DNA from: Shinisaurus crocodilurus | Taxonomy: Eukaryota > Chordata > Lepidosauria > Squamata > Shinisauridae | Length of the DNA stretch: 64,000 nucleotides | Direction: 5' to 3' | Assembly (NCBI GenBank): GCA_021292165.1 | Contig: CM037883.1 | Span: 5,682,934-5,746,933, forward strand | Made by a program: the position numbers and the translations under genes | The notes under the pieces: generated by a model | What the model was told of the DNA's origin: nothing | The model's database searches: none | What the model saw: only the letters and a program-made list of their open reading frames with translations | Shown: piece by piece, positions 42,338 to 53,564 of the stretch | Position numbering within the stretch: the first letter of the stretch is position 1 | How the letters are laid out: each line of letters starts with the position of its first letter

Positions 42338-42690
42338 TATCATAGAATCATAGAAAAGTAGAGTTGGAAGGGGCCTACAAGGCCATCGAGTCCAACCCCC
42401 TGCTCAGTGCAGGAATCCAGGTCAAAGCATCTCTGACAGATGATCTGTCCAGCTGCACCTTGAATGCCTCCAGACTGTGAGAGCCCACCACCTCCATAGG
42501 TAGTTGATTCCATTGTCTTATTGCTCTAACAGTCAGGAATTTTTTCCTGATGTTTAGGTGGAATCTAGGTTCCTGTAACTTGAGCCCATTATTCCGTGTC
42601 CTGCACGGAGTACCTTTGCTGATTGCAACATTGCTATAGTCATTCTGAGATAGAAAAGAAAAGAAACACAGCACATGTAGAAATGTATGA
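42338..42690 (-). mobile_element. CR1 LINE 3' end with ORF2 C-terminus
   Basis: On the minus strand the frame at 42375-42674 reads NNGLKLQEPRFHLNIRKKF then LTVRAIRQWNQLPMEVV, the conserved CR1 ORF2 end. The 3' UTR GCAGGGGGTTGGACTCGATG then GCCTTGTAGG and the terminal ATTCTATGATA repeats are intact. It is 5' truncated. The same tail is used by the 5S-derived SINE in this window. Confidence 0.92.
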
Positions 42691-43105
42691 GAAATTCATT
42701 TCAGTTCATTTCTGTTCAGGATTTACCCAGTTTGCACCTTCCAGATTGAACACAGACTTGGACGCAATCTGTGATCAAAGTCTGTACATTTCCAAGTTTG
42801 CAATGTGATTCATGGACCACCACCCCCAAAATGTGTTCGACATCATGCATACATTTGAAAAATGTGCCCTTTTGAAAAATGCAAACAAATATCCTTTAAA
42901 CGATGGGAGAAGAATGCATACATTATTAGAGATGCACACAATTTATGTGTGCATTTTGAAAAATACACATGAAAATATGCATAGATTTGCATGAGAAAAG
43001 AAAAAAAACAAAGCTCGCAATCTGATACGGACTCAAGCTGGAACGAGCTTCGAGTTGGAATTTGGAGAACTTCAGTGATCTCGGGTTTTTCTGATTTGCA
43101 CATCC
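42690..43105. mobile_element. TA-flanked 'aaatgcac' MITE, long copy 1
   Basis: Colinear with 61690-62119: GAAATTCATTTCAGTTCA, TTACCCAGTTTGCACCTTCC, AAGTCTGTACATTTCCAAG, GGGAGAAGAATGCATACAT, GATGCACACAATTTATG, and right end TTGCACATCCC before TA at about 43106. Confidence 0.75.
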
Positions 43106-43119
43106 CTAGTGACAGCTTT

Positions 43120-44140
43120 CGTCATTTAATTTGAATATAGCCAAGAGTAATTATCACCAACAATCTTGCTCCCTTTAACTGCAGTCTCTTTGCTACACCC
43201 TGCTTTACACCCTGCTTTATACATAGAAGTCTGAACAAGTGCCCCTCCCATTAATTATTTTACCCTGAAAGTTTAGGGGTTGTATGAATGAATCCATATT
43301 GGCTGTGCATAAAGGACTGTGTGTGTGATATATACATAGGCACATAGGCATGCCATAGACGGTGGAATGAAGACTTTGGTATGGTTAGATTATATAACTA
43401 TCTTTATAATGAGTGCCGATAATCGCCCCATCCTTGGAGCTTTGCGGTGCGGAGCATTATAGTTGATGATCATCAACAAAGTTGAGCATATGGTCCTAAA
43501 AGAGTTTTAAATGATTTCTGCATTTTCGGTTTTACTGATGATCCATTTGATACTTAGACGGCAGCAGCATACGGCACTTAATTCTCTCCCCCACTCCCTT
43601 GTGCGCAATATTAAAACAATTCAAAGCGGTGCATATTTCAGCTGTCTCTTAAGGATGAGTTATATTGCCAGGGTTGCCTCGTAGAGAAGAGGCTTTGGAA
43701 GCCGATTTCTGCGTTGCAAGTGTCGTTGCGCCGGTGAGTAGGGATTTTGGAACTATTTGTATAGAGAGAGAGTTAAGATTAGAAGGGTTTTAGATATAGC
43801 TCACACACCATTTGTTTAATCCTGAAATGCATCTTTAATTATGGGATTGGTAATGAATCGGGAGGGAGCTCCCAGAAAGGGTTGGAGATGCTGAGATGGA
43901 GAGTAGGAGGGACCTACTCTGAGTGGAGGGGGATTCTGGTAGAGGCAGCGTAAGTGCCCGTGCTTTAAGAACTTCCTCTGCGGCCCTGCCTCGAGTGCCT
44001 CCCTTATTGTAAGTGCTCTATGTACAGTAATCACCGGTGGGGGGGTGTCACTAGGCACTTAAGAGACTTGGCCCATAGGACAAAAAAACTGCATACCTTT
44101 TGAATATGTTAATTTATAGCTAAATATGCACATGCAGAAA
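43120..44140. other. Unique DNA, part possibly conserved non-coding
   Basis: 43380-43740 is non-repetitive, with many TGATGATC, TTAATT and ATTA-type words. 43740-44040 is purine-rich. No ORF with a recognisable motif. Confidence 0.25.
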
Positions 44141-44172
44141 TAATTTCTAGGATGTATTTACATTTCCCAGAA

Positions 44173-44782
44173 CAGCGGTCCCCAACCTTTTTGGCACCAG
44201 GGACCGGTTGGGTGGAAGACAATTTTTCCACAGGCTGGGGGTGGGGGGGTCACCCACTGCTCGCCTCCTGCTGTGCGGGCAGGGATTTATCTGAGAGTCT
44301 CGAGGGGGGCTGAAGCGAGTCGAAATCGCCCTGCTCGGCCCTCCCGAGACTCTCAGCGACTTGCCTACTGCCGCTCGACCCAAACACGCCGGGGAAAGGA
44401 CCTACGAGGTTCCCAGCATGTCACTTCCTGGTTCTCCAGCGCTGCTCTTTTTACGTAAATACCATGATAAAGTACCTTAAAAATGACCGTGATTTGCTAT
44501 TCGCGGCCGTTTTAAGGTACTTTACCATGGTATTTACGTAAAAAGAGCAGCGCTGGAGAACCAGGAAGTGACGCGATGGGTCTCCCACCGTGTCACTTCC
44601 GGTTTTGTGGAAATGCTCGCCAGGAGGCGAGCAGAGGGACGAGCGGCAGTGGGGTGCTCGCTGGAGCTCGCTGAGCACCCTGAGAGCCAGGTGGGGTGCT
44701 CGCGGCGTGTCCCGGCCCAGGTTCCTAACAGGCCACGGACTGGTACCGGTCCACAGCACGGGGGTTGGGTTGGGAACCCCTG
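44173..44782. mobile_element. 610-bp hAT element, TIR CAGCGGTCCCCAACC, with internal palindrome
   Basis: Left end CAGCGGTCCCCAACCTTTTT then GGCACCAGGGACCGGT; right end read inward CAGGGGTTCCCAACCCAACC. Perfect 8-bp TSD TCCCAGAA at 44165-44172 and 44783-44790. The subterminal AAGACAATTTTTCCAC and CCTAACAGGCCACGGACTGG blocks resemble hAT elements known from mammals. At 44421-44571 lies a long near-perfect palindrome (TCACTTCCTGGTTCTCCAGC against its reverse). CpG-rich, no transposase. Confidence 0.92.
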
Positions 44783-45166
44783 TCCCAGAAGACAAAGCCA
44801 ACTAATTTCTCATCCAAATCACCTCCAGTAAAATAACTTCTTCAACATCCCAGATCAATAGTTCCTCTTCCATTACAATTAATTTGCAATCTCTTTCTCC
44901 CAGTCCCTTCCCCCACTTCTTTCTCTCCCCTTCCACCCCACCCACTTCTCTCTCTTTTCCCCTCCTAGGAGAAAAATTGCCCTCGCCACCTGCAATTCAG
45001 CATAGAGGAAAAGCTTCCATTACCAACGGATGTTTTATTCTAAGCTTAATTGCCATGTAAGGATGGGGGCTGGAAGGGCGAAGGCATGTGAGGAGGGAAA
45101 GGTTAATCTTCCTTCCAGAGATACACCCATTGAAAATTGTCCCTTGCATAGCAATTAAGGGCACGA

Positions 45167-45232
45167 TCCTATGGATGTTTAGACAGAAAAAATTCCTACA
45201 ACTTCCAGCATTCCCCAGAACATGAACTGAAT
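45167..45232. mobile_element. Half of a CAATCCTATG-type MITE
   Basis: CACGATCCTATGGATGTTTA then GACAGAAAAAATTCC, ACAACTTCCAGCATTCCCC. The right arm is missing. Confidence 0.55.
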
Positions 45233-45338
45233 GAATTTCTTCCCCATCTTTAATCTACATACACACCCTATTCCAGCACCACTGAGCTCCTCTGCGCAGC
45301 CACTTCACTGGGAACCTTGAGAGACAATTGGTGTAGTG

Positions 45339-45451
45339 CAGTGTTCTCCAACCTTGGGTCCCCAGATGTTTTTGGCCTACAATTCCCAGCATGGGAGTTG
45401 CTGGGAGTTATAGGCCAAAAACATCTGGGGACCCAAGGTTGGAGAACACTG
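45339..45451. mobile_element. hAT MITE, CAGTGTTCTCCAACC family, copy 2
   Basis: 113 bp with TIR CAGTGTTCTCCAACCTTGGG at both ends. TSD GTGTAGTG and GTGCAGTG, 7 of 8. It lies in the head of a Sauria SINE, whose GTTAGAGTGTTGGACTAGGA continues to the right. Confidence 0.92.
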
Positions 45452-45485
45452 GTGCAGTGGTTAGAGTGTTGGACTAGGACTTGGG
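45452..45485 (+). mobile_element. Sauria SINE head fragment
   Basis: TGCAGTGGTTAGAGTGTTGG then ACTAGGACTTGGG is the 5' SINE segment. It is cut on the left by the hAT MITE and on the right by the TA-flanked MITE, after which GAGATCTGG resumes. Confidence 0.7.
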
Positions 45486-45487
45486 TA

Positions 45488-45910
45488 GGGGTGGGTGATC
45501 CACCAGGACCCGACCCGCCTGAGGCTCGGCCGGTGGACACCCCTGCTGTGCCCACCAAGCCGGCTGAAAGCTGGCACGCATCGCGCCACTCGCCGGACTT
45601 CCAGGTTCCCAGTGGGCCACTGTTTAAGTAAAAAAGACGCCATAAGATATGTCAAAAGCAGCCACAATTTGCACAAATTACACAAATTCTGGCCGCCTTA
45701 GGCATCTCTTTAGGCATTTTCTACATAAACAGTGGCCCACCAGGAACCCGGAAGTCAGTCACTCCCCCAGCTCAGCTCAGGAGAGCGTGAGTCGACGCCA
45801 GGAAGAAGAGGTACAGTAAGTGGGATGGAGTTCAGGGGGGGGGGGTGTTTGAGCCTGGCTAGTCTGCTGAATTTTCTTCCACCCCCCCAAACTAAATCCT
45901 TGCACATCCC
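45488..45910. mobile_element. TA-flanked palindromic MITE, complete copy
   Basis: 423 bp between TA at 45486-45487 and TA at 45911-45912. Left end GGGGTGGGTGATCCACCAGG, right end CCTTGCACATCCC. The core pairs CCCAGTGGGCCACTGTTTA with TAAACAGTGGCCCACCAGG, and GCCACAATTTGCACAAATTA with its diverged reverse. Confidence 0.82.
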
Positions 45911-45999
45911 TAGAGAGATCTGGTGCCAAGCTAATGCCTGACACATTTAAAAATGCCCGCTTTTGCCTGGGTCAAAACTGTAAATATGGAAGCAACCTT

Positions 46000-47540
46000 C
46001 TCAACTGACTTGTCCTTTTCCAAATATTACACCAAGGTAAATAGACTTGTTGAATAATACAGCAAGTATGAAAACAGTAGCCTTGTTCAAAATGCATGTT
46101 TGAAATGTGTGGGGAACTAACTTGGCAATAAATTATTTCGACAGTAAATCATTTCCTGCACCTGTTGCATTCTCCCTTCTCTGCATCTATTTTTCCCCTG
46201 TGATGTGTGGTGCAGCCCACCCTCCCCTTGTAGTTTTCTGTGGAGGTGTGTGTGTCTGTGTGTGTGTGTGTGTGTGTGTTTTTAAACCACTAACACTTTG
46301 GCTGCCCTTAATAAGTTCCAAGCCAATGTTTGATGTTCTTTGACAACTACTGCTTTAAAGAAGCTAAACAAAAATATTTCTGGCTCAAACAGAATCCAAT
46401 ATCCAAAAGGCGTTTTCCCCCCCTCCTCCAAAAAAATAAATAAATCAAATGCAAGCAGACCGGTGACTCATTTTTGGATGTAGTGGAAAACCGAGCATCT
46501 CTTTGAAAAGAACTCTCCCTGTTGGAGACAGATGGACTTCAAGAATGTAATATCTATACAACATCAGCACAGGTGAAATTCTGCTGTCATGGAGGATGAT
46601 TTAATATAGTCACAGGATAAGATGGACCTTCATCGTTCAAAAGCAGGAGTTGCACGCATCTAACCTATTGCCTTTTACAAACATCCTCTGTATTATGATG
46701 CCCACAATTCAGAGAGCAGAAACAAACAAGATCCCCCATTCTAGAGATTCCCCTGGGTGAGAAATAACTGATGAAAACAAATTATGGCTCCTGGCTTAGC
46801 GGGGATCCCCCATTTTGTGCAGGGCATGCAGATGAGGATGGGGTGGGGTGGCAAAGGTCATGAGCCACTGCCCAGTGGAGGGGGCAGCCTGGACCTGCCC
46901 TGGGAGCTGCACTGATTGGTGCCCCTGGGCAGAATTTTGGAATTGCTCTCTGGTCCACCTCTGGGCCTTAAATAGAAGGCCTGTCCTGAAGCTTCAGCAG
47001 TGCCATCACTGACTTCCCCACCCACCCTCTTCTGAAATCATGTCATCGCCTTGCTGTGGACAGAAGTTAGCCAAAGCTTGATGGATCTCAGAAGCAATTA
47101 CCCACAAAAGCAATGGTCCACCACTGCAGGGTTTTTGCCTTCCTCGCAGCAAGTTTATCTGTGTTGCCTAAGGACATTTCAGATCCTCTTAGTCTGATGA
47201 TTCTCTTAATTTTATTCTATTCTCACTTTCTCTCACAACTTTTGAAGTGGGCATTGGAGGCATGGGGCTGGATACATTATCAAGGGAAAGCAGGATTGGC
47301 TCCTTGCTCCCCATGGTGAGGATCCCCATAAGGGATCTTGCAGGGGTGGCTTTAAACCCAGCCCAACTCAGGGGCTGGCCGGCCTGCCACACGCTTATAT
47401 TGCAGGAAGGCTTCATGGCTTACACTTGGGGTGTTGGACTTCTTTCAGCCCAAGGGCCAGATTCCATTTCAGAAAACCTCTAGAGGGATGCATTCCAGGG
47501 GGGGGGGACAAAAACAAAAGGGGTGTGGCCAGAAATTCCT
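46000..47540. other. Unique intronic DNA with a (GT)n microsatellite
   Basis: (TG)n at 46246-46280. The remainder shows no gene or clear repeat. Confidence 0.4.
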
Positions 47541-47546
47541 CTACCC

Positions 47547-47861
47547 CAGAGGTGGTGTTAGGTGGTTTAGGGCTGGAGCCCTGAATCTTTCATTTGGAGC
47601 CCCGAATATTTGGGAGGCCATCTGCCCCACCACTCTGCTGTCCATGGGCACTTGCTGAAATAAAGGGACAGGGCCCCTGATGATCTCTGTTGCATCTGAT
47701 CCCCCTGGATGAGCTGGCTTTTTGCCCACATGTGCTTCACCTCCTGCTGCCCCACACCTGAATCTTTCTGCCTGTGGTTTTTTTCTGAAATCAAACACCC
47801 TCCTCTCCCCTGTCAATACATCCCTTTTTACAAATAGGGTAAGAGACATGATCCTTTACAG

Positions 47862-47921
<60 letters not shown>

Positions 47922-48016
47922 TGGAGCTTATGTAAATCAGCATATGCAAGTTTGTGCTTTTTTTTTGTCCTGTGGGTCTGAGCCCCGGATCTTCTTGGTA
48001 ACTAGCACCGCCTCTG
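47547..48016. mobile_element. hAT MITE with TIR CAGAGGYGGTGYTAG, copy 1
   Basis: 470 bp. Left end CAGAGGTGGTGTTAGGTGG, right end read inward CAGAGGCGGTGCTAGTTACC. Perfect 8-bp TSD CTCTACCC at 47539-47546 and 48017-48024. It carries a long (GA)n tract at 47867-47919. Confidence 0.93.
47867..47919. repeat. (GA)n microsatellite inside the hAT MITE
   Basis: About 26 GA units. The sister element at 50037 has a CT/GT tract at the corresponding place. Confidence 0.93.
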
Positions 48017-48059
48017 CTCTACCCTCTACCCTCTGACCGGCTAACTCTGTGCTGCTGGC

Positions 48060-49370
48060 ACAAACAAGCTATCCGTGCCATACTATGCATGTCTATTCAG
48101 ACATAAGTCTCTGATTGACTTCAGTGGCTGGCGCTTAACTCCCAGATAAATGTGTAAAGGCTTGCAGCCTATGTCACACATGGGAAAAGAAAAGCCAGGC
48201 TGGTAACCCATTTTGTCCAGGGAATTTTTTAAAGAATTGACTTGCGGGGTAAGATCAAGTTTTCGTCTCATCCAACTTTCTTTTTCCAAAAACAGCCAAT
48301 CAAGTGCCTCTGGGGGTTCACAAGCAGGGCATGTGATGGAAGCAGCTGTCTCTCGTGGTCTGTTGTTCCTATTCCCTGGTACTTGGAGATATACTACTCC
48401 TGTGGATTAGCTATCTCGTAGCTAATCGCAGTGGGTAAACCTATCCTCCATGCATTTGTCCAGTGATATGCTTCACAATATTGAATGAGGCTGGCTGGTC
48501 AAATCCTGATCCTGACATAAATTCCATCCATGTACCAAGCCACCCATCCCAAGAAATATTGGCTTTCTAGACAACCGGTCTGCTTTTAGCTGTAGTAGTT
48601 TCTAATTCCTCGGAAGGGGATTCTTGCGTTACTTCCCAGTCTGGACTTTCATTCAGCTCTGGATACTGGCCTATTCATCCATCACACTGCTATGGACTTC
48701 AGAATCCCATCCAGTCTTGACTCCTGATTTTGCCTCTCTTGAAGTCAGGAAGTGTATTGGGTAGGAGAATTTTCTTTCCTTTTCCTTTTCCTTTTCCTTC
48801 ATTCCTTTCTCCCTTCCTTCCATTGTTTTCTAAGATTTCTATCTCATTTCCAAATTAAACAAAAAAAAAAATCCAAGTGTTTACAGCCAATTAAAAGCAT
48901 CATACAAAATATGTTTAAAAAAAAAAAAAAGAATCATGTAAAACAGCCCACCAGCTCAGTTCAGTAAGTATAGTTGCATCAACCCCAGGCACAACACAAC
49001 ACAACACAATTGTTGTCCTAAATGAAAAGGACAACAATTGTGCCTCAGTTGTTATCTGTAAAAGAAAAGGACACTTGAGGCATAATGCATGCAAGTTCAT
49101 TAAAATACCCTGATATAATTACCTACATCACTTAGTCTCCAGCGTGAGAATACTGATGTCTTTCAGCAACTTATAGCTGCATTTTTTCAGCTGCTTTGGC
49201 AAACAACACTGTCCTACAACTTACAACAAAACTTCTAAAGCATCAACATTCTAACATTCTGGGCCTCTGGGAAAACTGGTAATATACTGATTAATTCTTG
49301 CAGGATTTTTTTTTCTCTCTCTCCCACCTCTTTATATAATGGGCAGTAAAGAAGACAATCTTCAGTTTCA
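48060..49370. other. Mostly unique intronic DNA
   Basis: 48070-48170 contains ACTATGCATGTCTATTCAGA then CATAAGTC, a decayed CTATGCATG-type MITE. A pyrimidine-rich (TTTTCC)n patch lies at 48775-48800 and an imperfect ACAACACAACACAA run at 48990. Confidence 0.4.
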
Positions 49371-49374
49371 TTAC

Positions 49375-49540
49375 ATTAAAACAAAAACAGAGGTAGCTGT
49401 ACTAGTCCGTGAGGAGAAAAAATCCAAAATCCACATTTGGGCAATACCTTTATGAGGGCCAACCAAAATTCCCCCAAATCGTGCAAGCTTTCAGGCTCTC
49501 CAGAACTCTTCATCAGGCTAGGTGTTACAAAGAGCAGAGG
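49375..49540. repeat. Unclassified amniote interspersed repeat
   Basis: GTAGCTGTACTAGTCCGTGA, AATACCTTTATGAGGGCCAA and CAAGCTTTCAGGCTCTCCAG then AACTCTTCATCAGG are typical of a widespread reptile repeat. A shorter relative is at 22395. Confidence 0.5.
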
Positions 49541-50036
49541 GCGGTGGAGGAAGATGCAGCAAAGTCCAAAAATGTAGCCAGGTGTTATGGCTAAGAGAGT
49601 CTGCAATTTAGGCAGACCCAGCCTCCAAGTGGAGATTTGAGGTCTGAATGAGTTGGTCAGTGGTAGGTGTTGCAGGTATCAGATTACACCTAGTGATGCA
49701 TTTTGGGAAGCATTAGCAATTGTAGCTACCGGTACATTCATAGAGATTCTCAGTTTTTTGAGAAAAGGGGGCACATTCTTCTGTGTATGTGCCCACCAAC
49801 ACCTCTCTTGCTGCCCACCAGGCTTGCTGACCTCTTGATTTTCATTTTATTTCTTAAGATTTTTATTTTTTTTTAAGAAATGTGTTTTGTTTTGTTTTAA
49901 TTGGGAGGCTGGCATGCAGCTAAGTGAAGTGCTGTCCTTCCTGGCCAACTTTATTGGGGTTCAAAAGTGTGGTTCTGTGTTTTGAAGCTCAGACACCCCC
50001 ACCCCACCTCTGCCTTGCCCTTAGGTTCTTGGGCAA

Positions 50037-50467
50037 CAGTGGAGCAGTGCTAAGTACCAAAAAGACCTGGGGCTCAGGCCCACAGGGGGAAAAAATGCAC
50101 AAATTTGCATATGCTAATTTATATAAGCTCTGAAGTCTCTCTCACTCTGTGTGTGTGTGTGTGTGTCTGTAAAGGAGCCTGTCTGCTAAGGACACCCCTA
50201 TGATGTATGGACAGGGGAGACGAGGGCATTTGATTTCAGAAAAAACCGCAGGCAGAAAGATTCAGGTGTGGGGCAGCAGGAGGTGAAGCACATGTGGGCA
50301 AAAGGCCAGCTGATTCAGGGGGATCAGATGCAACAGAGATCCTCAGGGCCCCTGTCCCTTGATTTCAGCAAGTGCCCCTGGACAGCAGGGTGGTGGGGCA
50401 GAGGGCCTCCCAGAGATTCAGGGCTCCAAATGAACAATTTGGGGCTCCAGCCGTAACACCACCTTTG
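50037..50467. mobile_element. hAT MITE with TIR CAGAGGYGGTGYTAG, copy 2 (inverted)
   Basis: 431 bp, reverse of the copy at 47547. Starts CAGTGGAGCAGTGCTAAGTA, ends CCGTAACACCACCTTTG. Perfect 8-bp TSD TTGGGCAA at 50029-50036 and 50468-50475. Confidence 0.93.
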
Positions 50468-50479
50468 TTGGGCAAGTGA

Positions 50480-51990
50480 CTTTTCCTCTAACTTCACCTG
50501 TTTGCCTGCTGAGAAATGAGTATTTTGTGACTGGCCAATGCCCACCATGGTAGCCATTTCATGAATGGGGACGCTCTCACATTGCAGTCATTTTGTGAGA
50601 GTGCCCATGACATTCTCTTAAAATCCCAGCTGCGCCCACCAACCCAAAACGGTTGGGGACACCACATCATGTTGTCCTATCCTATCTAAGCATGCCAAAG
50701 AGAGTTGAAATGAGCCGTTTGTGTGCTGTGCAGTCTTCGTGCAGGCAGGCCCCACTGTGTTTATAACAAGAGAGAAGCTGAAATGCCTCTGTAGCAATGG
50801 CCAGTATACTATTTCCAGGCTCTTCGAGTGTATTTGCCCCCCTGCCTGCCTGCCTGCCTGCAGTACCCAACTGTATTTATTCCTGGTGCCACTGAATCTT
50901 ATTTCCATCTTCAGCTTAGGCACCATAAGCAGCAGCTGCCGCGGCTGCCACAACCATATTAATGCAGCCTGGAAGGCTTTGGTGCTGTCAGGACTAATGG
51001 GAGGCAGCCATGACAGAAGCCGCTGTGGCTTCATCACAATGGCAGGAGCTCCTACGGCTCGCTAGCAGGACCTTGCAAAGAGGTGGGCACGTGGATCTTA
51101 CAGATCGCAGCAGAGAGGGCAGCCTTTGGGGGAAAGGAAGGCATGGGAGAGGGGGGGGTGCACTTCTGGCCTAATAGAGATATTTATGAAAGCCTTTCTT
51201 TCTTAAACAAGGATGTTTCTCCACCGTAAGCCTGATTCACATGTTGCTTTTTCCCTAGGTTTTGCAGATGCAGGAGTCATTTTGACATTTGCTTTACTTA
51301 CCTAGAAAAAATAATTTTAAAAGAGTCTATGAAGTGATAACCCCCAGGGCTTGAATTACAAGGGGGTAGAGGGGATCTAGACCTTTATCTTTTGAGACAC
51401 CCACCTTAGCTACGGTGTATTTAATAAAGGACCCTCCAACCTTTCCTCCTTTAGCAGAGGGTAACACCCACACAAGATCTCACCTGCCAGCACATTTGTG
51501 TACTCCACAATTCCATTTTTAGCACGCTTCCCGTTACAGGTGATTTCGTTTTCATATTTCTCCCCCTGATATGCAAAGTGAAAAGTAATATACAAATCTG
51601 CCCTTAGGGACTGCAGGGAAATATTCCCAGAACAAAGGACACAACAGAGCACAATAACACACAGTTTGGCCTCTCTTTTTATCCCGGATGTGGGCTTTAA
51701 TAAAGCAATTCCATTCTAATAGAGATACTAGGGAAGTCTGCAAATATGTCGCTAGTGCATTCTGTATGCAAGTATAGACTTATGAAGCCCATGAAAGTGA
51801 GCTGCAGTGAGTAGAGGCATCTGGGTTCTGAATATTATTAAATACAGGACATGTGATGACACACAAACGAGACCAGTGGCAACTTAAACTGGATTGGCAG
51901 ATACCCACGGGTCCTAATCAGTGTTCTGTGTAGATCCGTGGTCTTTCCCTAAAGTAATGGATTCCACCAAAGAATTCCTCTGAGAACTCT
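50480..51990. other. Unique intronic DNA
   Basis: A short (CTGC)n at 50840-50862 is the only clear repeat. No coding motif. Confidence 0.4.
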
Positions 51991-52006
51991 TTGCATATCC
52001 CTAGCC

Positions 52007-52409
52007 CAGGGGTGGGCAATGTGCAGCCACCCATGGGCTGCAGGTGGCCCCCATTGCTCCCTGCTGTGGCCCCAGCTGCACCCTGCTGCCCCACAAAATT
52101 GTAATAATAATCTTTTACTTAAACAAACAAACAACAAACAATATGGCATCCAGACCAGAATGGCCATTTTGCAGCCTTTTGGATGTTTTAGTGCTCCGTA
52201 GCTACCAAGGAGCACCAAAAGGGTCAACATTAGCCTGAAACCAAGCTAATGTTGGCCCTTTTGGTGCTCTGTAGCCACTCCAGATGGCATTTTAAAAAAT
52301 ATATAATAATTTTGGGGGTGCTGTGTGGGCTGGGGGGGGGGAGGTGAGGCTGGTCAGGAGGTCTGGGGGCAAAAATGCCCCCAGTACCTCCTGCAGGTGT
52401 CCATCCCTG
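52007..52409. mobile_element. hAT element with TIR CAGGGGTGGGCAA and internal palindrome
   Basis: Left end CAGGGGTGGGCAATGTGCAG, right end read inward CAGGGATGGACACCTGCAGG. Flanks CCCTAGCC and CTCTAGAC, 6 of 8. Inside, GGAGCACCAAAAGGGTCAAC at 52209 and GTTGGCCCTTTTGGTGCTC form a stem. Confidence 0.75.
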
Positions 52410-52419
52410 CTCTAGACAC

Positions 52420-53110
52420 CTGTGAACTCAAAAAGCTACATTCATGTAAAGTTAGGCATATTAACAGCTGTTACCTCTGATCATCAGGGCAACATGTTCT
52501 TCTGGTAGAAAAGCTTATGTTACTGCTACATATTATTGAATAGAACACCCAGCAGTTCTAGTGCATGGGAATGGATTCTGAATGATGTAGCCCAGGTTTG
52601 ATTGAGTTCTCCAGGGACGTCTGGGAAGTGAGCGAATCCAAGAAGCTGCAAGTTGCCATTGCTGGAACACAGTATGAGTTAGGCCACGGAGGCTGAAAAT
52701 CTCATGTTATTACTGCATTATTATAAAGTGCAAAAGAGAGAGAGAGAGAAGAAAGAAAGAAAGACAAGACAAGGAAAGGCAAATGTTAGCAGGCATCTAC
52801 AGCGCTCGCTTTTGTACAAGATTGTCCCAGTTAGACTTTGTCGACAATGTCACTTTTACACTGTGCATCTGTCATACTCCTAATTGGATAAGGCGCCATG
52901 TCATCTAACCCTGTTACACAGCAGAAAGGAAGTTAGAGCGTCTCCATATAACCCTAAGCAGTGCGCCAACATCCACGTTCACTGGAGTTATATTATCAGA
53001 TATGAATAATGGCAAATGATGACAGAGGAAAACAAAATTGATGGTTGCTCACTTGGAGGTAAAATGCTATGCATATATCATGTCTTGCTGTGAAAGAGTA
53101 AAGAGGGTTT
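52420..53110. other. Unique DNA, possible conserved non-coding element at 52790-53030
   Basis: A (GA)n/(GAAA)n patch lies at 52736-52770. The following 240 bases are unique, AT-balanced and ORF-free. Conservation is a guess. Confidence 0.2.
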
Positions 53111-53114
53111 GGCA

Positions 53115-53116
<2 letters not shown>

Positions 53117-53155
<39 letters not shown>

Positions 53156-53195
53156 CCTTTCTCCCTTCTTTCTTTCTTTCTTTCTTTCTTTCATC
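53117..53195. repeat. (CT)n and (CTTT)n microsatellite
   Basis: About 12 CT units followed by CTTT tetranucleotides with a CTCCCTT interruption. Confidence 0.92.
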
Positions 53196-53564
53196 CATCC
53201 ATTCTTCCTGTCACAGATGGGCCATAGGCAGCCAAGCTTAGAGAGAGCTCAAGATGAATATCCTGGCAAAATTTGGCTGGCACAGAGAAAACTAGGGCAT
53301 ATCCATAGAAGAGTCAACTGCAAGGCAGGCCTGCCCTGAGGTGACTGAGACATTCAACCAAAACAAAGACAAAAGCTGCAGAGTAGTGGTCGAAGAATCA
53401 GGGATGCTCATGCTCAAGCTGGCTGAGATTCTCCGAGCTCCACTTCAAAGCTCATGCCTCCTCACTCCCGTTTCCAGGTGCAACTTGTTTTTCTTTTTGT
53501 TTGGAGGCGGAAAGTGCCTATTTCAGTGCTCATTTTTTAAAACGCTCACTTTTCCCCTATTGAC

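Noticed and set aside
44957..45058. Possible exon after TCCTAG at 44966
   Set aside because: A pyrimidine tract and AG are present, but all three frames stop quickly and the peptide does not match the expected third Ig-like domain.
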